From Nanobdellota archaeon (lineage in GTDB: Archaea > Nanobdellota > Nanobdellia > CSSed11-243R1): 38,116 nt of DNA. This document shows, one piece after another, positions 35,365-38,116 of this stretch; within the stretch, counting starts at the first letter, position 1, and the number at the start of each line of letters is the position of its first letter. Location of the stretch: positions 1 through 38,116 of the forward strand of contig JAGGWW010000011.1 in the NCBI GenBank assembly GCA_021163365.1, given 5' to 3'. Below the pieces are notes generated by a model. The model saw only the letters and a list, made by a program, of their open reading frames with translations. It did no database searches and was not told the origin of the DNA. The translations under genes were made by a program, and so were the position numbers.

Positions 35365-38116
35365 GAAGCTCTCCTTCTTTTCTTTGTTTTTTTCTTTAGA
35401 ATCATGTATATTGCAAGTGGTGAAGCAGCGATAAGCACAATTAAAATTGGTATATAGTTATTTTCTGCTGGTTTGTTTATTTCTGTAATTGTTTGATTAT
35501 TTGAAATATTTGAAGATGATGTTGTTAAGCACTTTCCACAATCAATTTCACAATTTGAGCAATTTTCTCCAGCTGTTTTATTGCATATTCCATTTCCACA
35601 GGTTTCTAATGTTTGTGGTGCTTTAACAGTTGAAATTGCAAATTTGGACAAGCTATCTACTTTTGCATAATAGTTATAGTATCCATCTGAAACACCAGTG
35701 CTTATTGTGTATTCTTCTACCCAATTGTTGTTTTTATAATGATAAAGAGTAACTTTATCTGGGTCAAGGTGGTTTGTTGTAAACCAAGATTGTGGTATTT
35801 TAAATTTAATTCTTAGTGATTTTATGTTTTCTTTAAAGTTAGCTGTTATGTCCAAGTATTGATAAACATTGTCTGGCGCCTGTGGAAGTCCAGGAGGAAC
35901 ATCAGAGTAGGATTCAACACTCATTTGACAGCCTTGTGTTGTATTTGAAACTTCAAACAATATTTCCTCAACAGCAATTGAATTTGAATTAACTTTAAAT
36001 GAAATCTCTTGGCCTGGAAGAAGTTCTTGCCAAAAGATTGTTGTTTTAGTTATATTTAATGATTGTTCTTGCCCTCCGGCACTTTCTCCAGGTTCATTTG
36101 TTATCTCAAGCTCATCTGTTTTAAACTTTGTTGTAGAATCGCAAGTTGTTGTTTTGCAAATTCCCTGATAATCACAAGATTTTATCTTATAATAATATGT
36201 TGTGTCATCTGATAATCCAGTTAATTTAATAGAATGCTCTTTAACATATGTGCTATTTGAAGTAGAATCATCTAAATCATTGCAGCTTTTTCCATAGTAA
36301 ACTGTGCTATCTGCTGGTTCATTTGTATACCATTCAATTGTTGCAGATGATGTTGATATCCTTCTTTCTACAATGTTTGAAATTGATGGCGCTGTGTTAT
36401 CTGATATTGTGAATTGATGAGTTGTTGAATTTGTGTTTCCATTTACATCCATACATTTAAATTCAATATTGTGATTCCCATTTTTAATTGGGCCAATTAT
36501 TGATGTGAATACGCTACTGTTTACAAGCCTAAACATCTTATTAAATGCTGAAGAATCCAAAGAATAATTACACTCTTTTGTATCTGGGCTTGCTGAGATG
36601 TTTGCCATTAAAGAATAAATTACATCACCATCAGTATATGTTCCTGTTGGTGAATTAATTGTTATTCGTGGTGGTGTTGTGTCATTTGTTACTACAAGAG
36701 TTGAAAATCTTGGTATGTAAACTTTTGTTGAGTTTGTTAAGTCTTCATAACATGATGTTCCATTGTAACCATTTGTGCATTTTGGAATAACTGAGCATGA
36801 TTCTAATGAAGCTGGTAATCCTCTTCCACAATCAAACATTTGTGTAAATTTAGAAGAATTTGGTGAAAATGTTATTATGGCATAATCATCTACACTTAGA
36901 TTTGTATATTCTTTAGTGGTTGTTCCATTATATGTTTCATCAATTAAGTAATCTGGGATAAACCATTCATCTAAATAAACTGAAAGATACACATCTGAGC
37001 CATAATCTCTTGTTGCATTGTAAAGAGATGAATCATTTTCTCTTAAGTTAAAATCAAATCCCCAGAAAGTAACTGTTCCATTAACATTGTATAATGTTAT
37101 GTTAAAGTGTGTTGTATTTATTGTTATATTAAACAATTGGTTATTTGAAACAGAGTCTCCAGATGGGATTGTTGAAATAGAATTAACATCACTTAATCTG
37201 TTAATATGGTATTTTGTCCAATTTGTTAAATTAAAGTTAAATATTTCATAAAACATTTTTTGCTTGCGCGCTGTGTTGTTACTTGTATCATTTGCGAATA
37301 TTATGAAAGTGTTGATACCTGGGTAATCTAATGAAATTTTTGTGTTATTAGAAACAGATTGTTTTGAACCACTAAATAAAAACACATCGTTGCCAGAATT
37401 AAGGATATACCAAACACCACTAACATTAACATCATCTGTTACTGTTAGATTAAGCCATGGTGTGTTTGTGTTTTGTGGATATGTTGTATGAATTGTTATA
37501 TTTGGATATGTGCTGTCAACCACCAATGTTTTTATGCTGTAAGATTTTTTCCCTAAAGAATTTTCTGCTGTTATGTTTAATGTGTATGTTCCAGATTTTA
37601 AACCAAGCGGATTTAACAAACCAACCCAGTAATCACTTATTCCTTGCTTTGTTAAGCTGCCACTTCTTATAACACCACTTGAATTTTTTAAAACATAAGA
37701 TACACTTGATATGAGTGAAGTTTCGCATGTTGCACTAACATTAATAGTTAAGTTATCAGCTCCAACAATCTGGTTGTTTGTTGGCGATATTACATTTAAA
37801 ACAGGTGCTTTATTTTCACTTGTTATTGTTATGTTTATCTTTTGAGAGTTTGTTTTAATTGTTTGATTTCCAAGTGTGCTTTCAGCAATAACGTAGAACT
37901 CCCAAGTGTTGTTAATATCTCCTGTTGCATTAACAACCCATGTTATTATACAATAATCACCATCTTCCATATTCTGACACTTCTTTGGATTTGAACTTGA
38001 ATTTGTATACATGTTGTGTGTTGTTGTGTGAAAAGGCGCACCACTATTTTCTGGAACAATTCCTTTTTCCTTCATTGCTAATATTGTTGCATAAACATCA
38101 ATCCTTGGGAAAGTTA
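35361..38116 (-). CDS. Large sequon-rich surface glycoprotein with PGF-pre-PGF-like and FN3 domains (start beyond window)
   Basis: This is at least 917 aa; the frame is open to the right edge (codons for TFPRIDVYATILA precede the ATG at 38075), so the N-terminus lies outside. More than thirty N-x-S/T sequons are visible, implying heavy N-glycosylation. Domains in order: several Ig-like repeats (e.g. NKAPVLNVISPTNNQIV, TPPRITINSPTGTY), a fibronectin-III-like module (SSATIEWYTNEPADSTVYYG...LSDDTTYYYKIKS), a PGF-pre-PGF-like domain (SFKVNSNSIAVEEILFEVSN...VDSLSKFAIST), a Cys-rich CGNGICN...CSNCEIDCGKC segment, then a TM helix (YIPILIVLIAASPLAIYMIL) and the basic tail KKKTKKRRRAS. It is probably a major surface or S-layer-associated protein. 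It is the first visible gene of an operon with thpR and topA. Confidence 0.9.
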   Translation of the reverse strand, partial: TFPRIDVYATILAMKEKGIVPENSGAPFHTTTHNMYTNSSSNPKKCQNMEDGDYCIITWVVNATGDINNTWEFYVIAESTLGNQTIKTNSQKINITITSENKAPVLNVISPTNNQIVGADNLTINVSATCETSLISSVSYVLKNSSGVIRSGSLTKQGISDYWVGLLNPLGLKSGTYTLNITAENSLGKKSYSIKTLVVDSTYPNITIHTTYPQNTNTPWLNLTVTDDVNVSGVWYILNSGNDVFLFSGSKQSVSNNTKISLDYPGINTFIIFANDTSNNTARKQKMFYEIFNFNLTNWTKYHINRLSDVNSISTIPSGDSVSNNQLFNITINTTHFNITLYNVNGTVTFWGFDFNLRENDSSLYNATRDYGSDVYLSVYLDEWFIPDYLIDETYNGTTTKEYTNLSVDDYAIITFSPNSSKFTQMFDCGRGLPASLESCSVIPKCTNGYNGTSCYEDLTNSTKVYIPRFSTLVVTNDTTPPRITINSPTGTYTDGDVIYSLMANISASPDTKECNYSLDSSAFNKMFRLVNSSVFTSIIGPIKNGNHNIEFKCMDVNGNTNSTTHQFTISDNTAPSISNIVERRISTSSATIEWYTNEPADSTVYYGKSCNDLDDSTSNSTYVKEHSIKLTGLSDDTTYYYKIKSCDYQGICKTTTCDSTTKFKTDELEITNEPGESAGGQEQSLNITKTTIFWQELLPGQEISFKVNSNSIAVEEILFEVSNTTQGCQMSVESYSDVPPGLPQAPDNVYQYLDITANFKENIKSLRIKFKIPQSWFTTNHLDPDKVTLYHYKNNNWVEEYTISTGVSDGYYNYYAKVDSLSKFAISTVKAPQTLETCGNGICNKTAGENCSNCEIDCGKCLTTSSSNISNNQTITEINKPAENNYIPILIVLIAASPLAIYMILKKKTKKRRRAS

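Noticed and set aside
1-38116. CRISPR arrays, insertion sequences, prophage or tRNA genes
   Set aside because: Scanning gaps and repeats by eye showed no repeated spacer pattern, transposase, integrase or tRNA-like cloverleaf; gaps are too short for most of these.

Overview
The window is a gene-dense, AT-rich stretch (GC clearly low by eye) of an archaeal chromosome. The evidence is the gene content: a diphthine synthase, a Trm5-type tRNA methyltransferase, a class I CCA-adding enzyme, an Lhr helicase, a family B DNA polymerase, an archaeal RqcH/NFACT protein, a type II methionine aminopeptidase, a TrmB regulator, KaiC-like ATPases, and a PGF-pre-PGF-like surface protein. Start sites also follow archaeal rules: many are preceded by GGTGA, GTGAT or GGAGG at 4-8 nt, others look leaderless with an A/T-rich TATA box about 25 nt upstream. 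Genes overlap by a few bases and spacers are tiny. A DPANN-type or related small-genome archaeon is plausible, but nothing here fixes the lineage.

Layout. (1) 1-9938 is a cell-surface glycan and sulfate block: two GT4 glycosyltransferases, an alkaline-phosphatase-superfamily (sulfatase-fold) protein, two small ribbon-helix-helix proteins, CysD- and CysN-like sulfate adenylyltransferase subunits, a second alkaline-phosphatase-superfamily protein, a polysaccharide flippase, a nucleotide-sugar epimerase and a sugar nucleotidyltransferase. (2) 9925-19169 is information processing: Trm5, DphB, a prepilin/preflagellin peptidase, a HIT protein, an SbcD-like phosphoesterase, a PUA protein, an NSUN RNA methyltransferase, CCA transferase and Lhr, plus a 49-aa two-helix membrane ORF. 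(3) 19220-23292 is a minus-strand operon: RqcH, YjbQ, cis-prenyltransferase, tyrosyl-tRNA synthetase. (4) 23332-26704 holds PolB and methionine aminopeptidase. (5) 26699-32142 is a minus-strand signalling cluster: small TM protein, rhomboid-like protein, KaiC-like ATPase, TrmB regulator, a RecA-like/small-GTPase fusion, a roadblock/LC7 protein, an unknown 71-aa protein, an 8-TM protein and a RAD55-like pseudo-ATPase. (6) 32289-38116 has a small secreted anchored protein, then a minus-strand operon of a large sequon-rich surface glycoprotein (running off the window), ThpR and topoisomerase IA.

Two regions stand out. The first is the GTPase-roadblock-KaiC-TrmB-rhomboid operon, which resembles MglA/MglB or actinobacterial conservon logic in an archaeon; its GTPase has NKxN instead of NKxD, and two of its three RecA-type modules have lost the P-loop. 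The second is the RHH-RHH-CysD-CysN cassette between two alkaline-phosphatase-superfamily genes. There the CysD carries a CC...CxxC cysteine set resembling iron-sulfur APS reductases, three consecutive proteins share a C-terminal LxxLGY(L/M) ending, and a perfect 22-bp palindrome sits at the second RHH promoter. The glycan genes, the prenyltransferase and the sequon-rich surface protein fit together as parts of an N-glycosylated, possibly sulfated, envelope. That link is inference.
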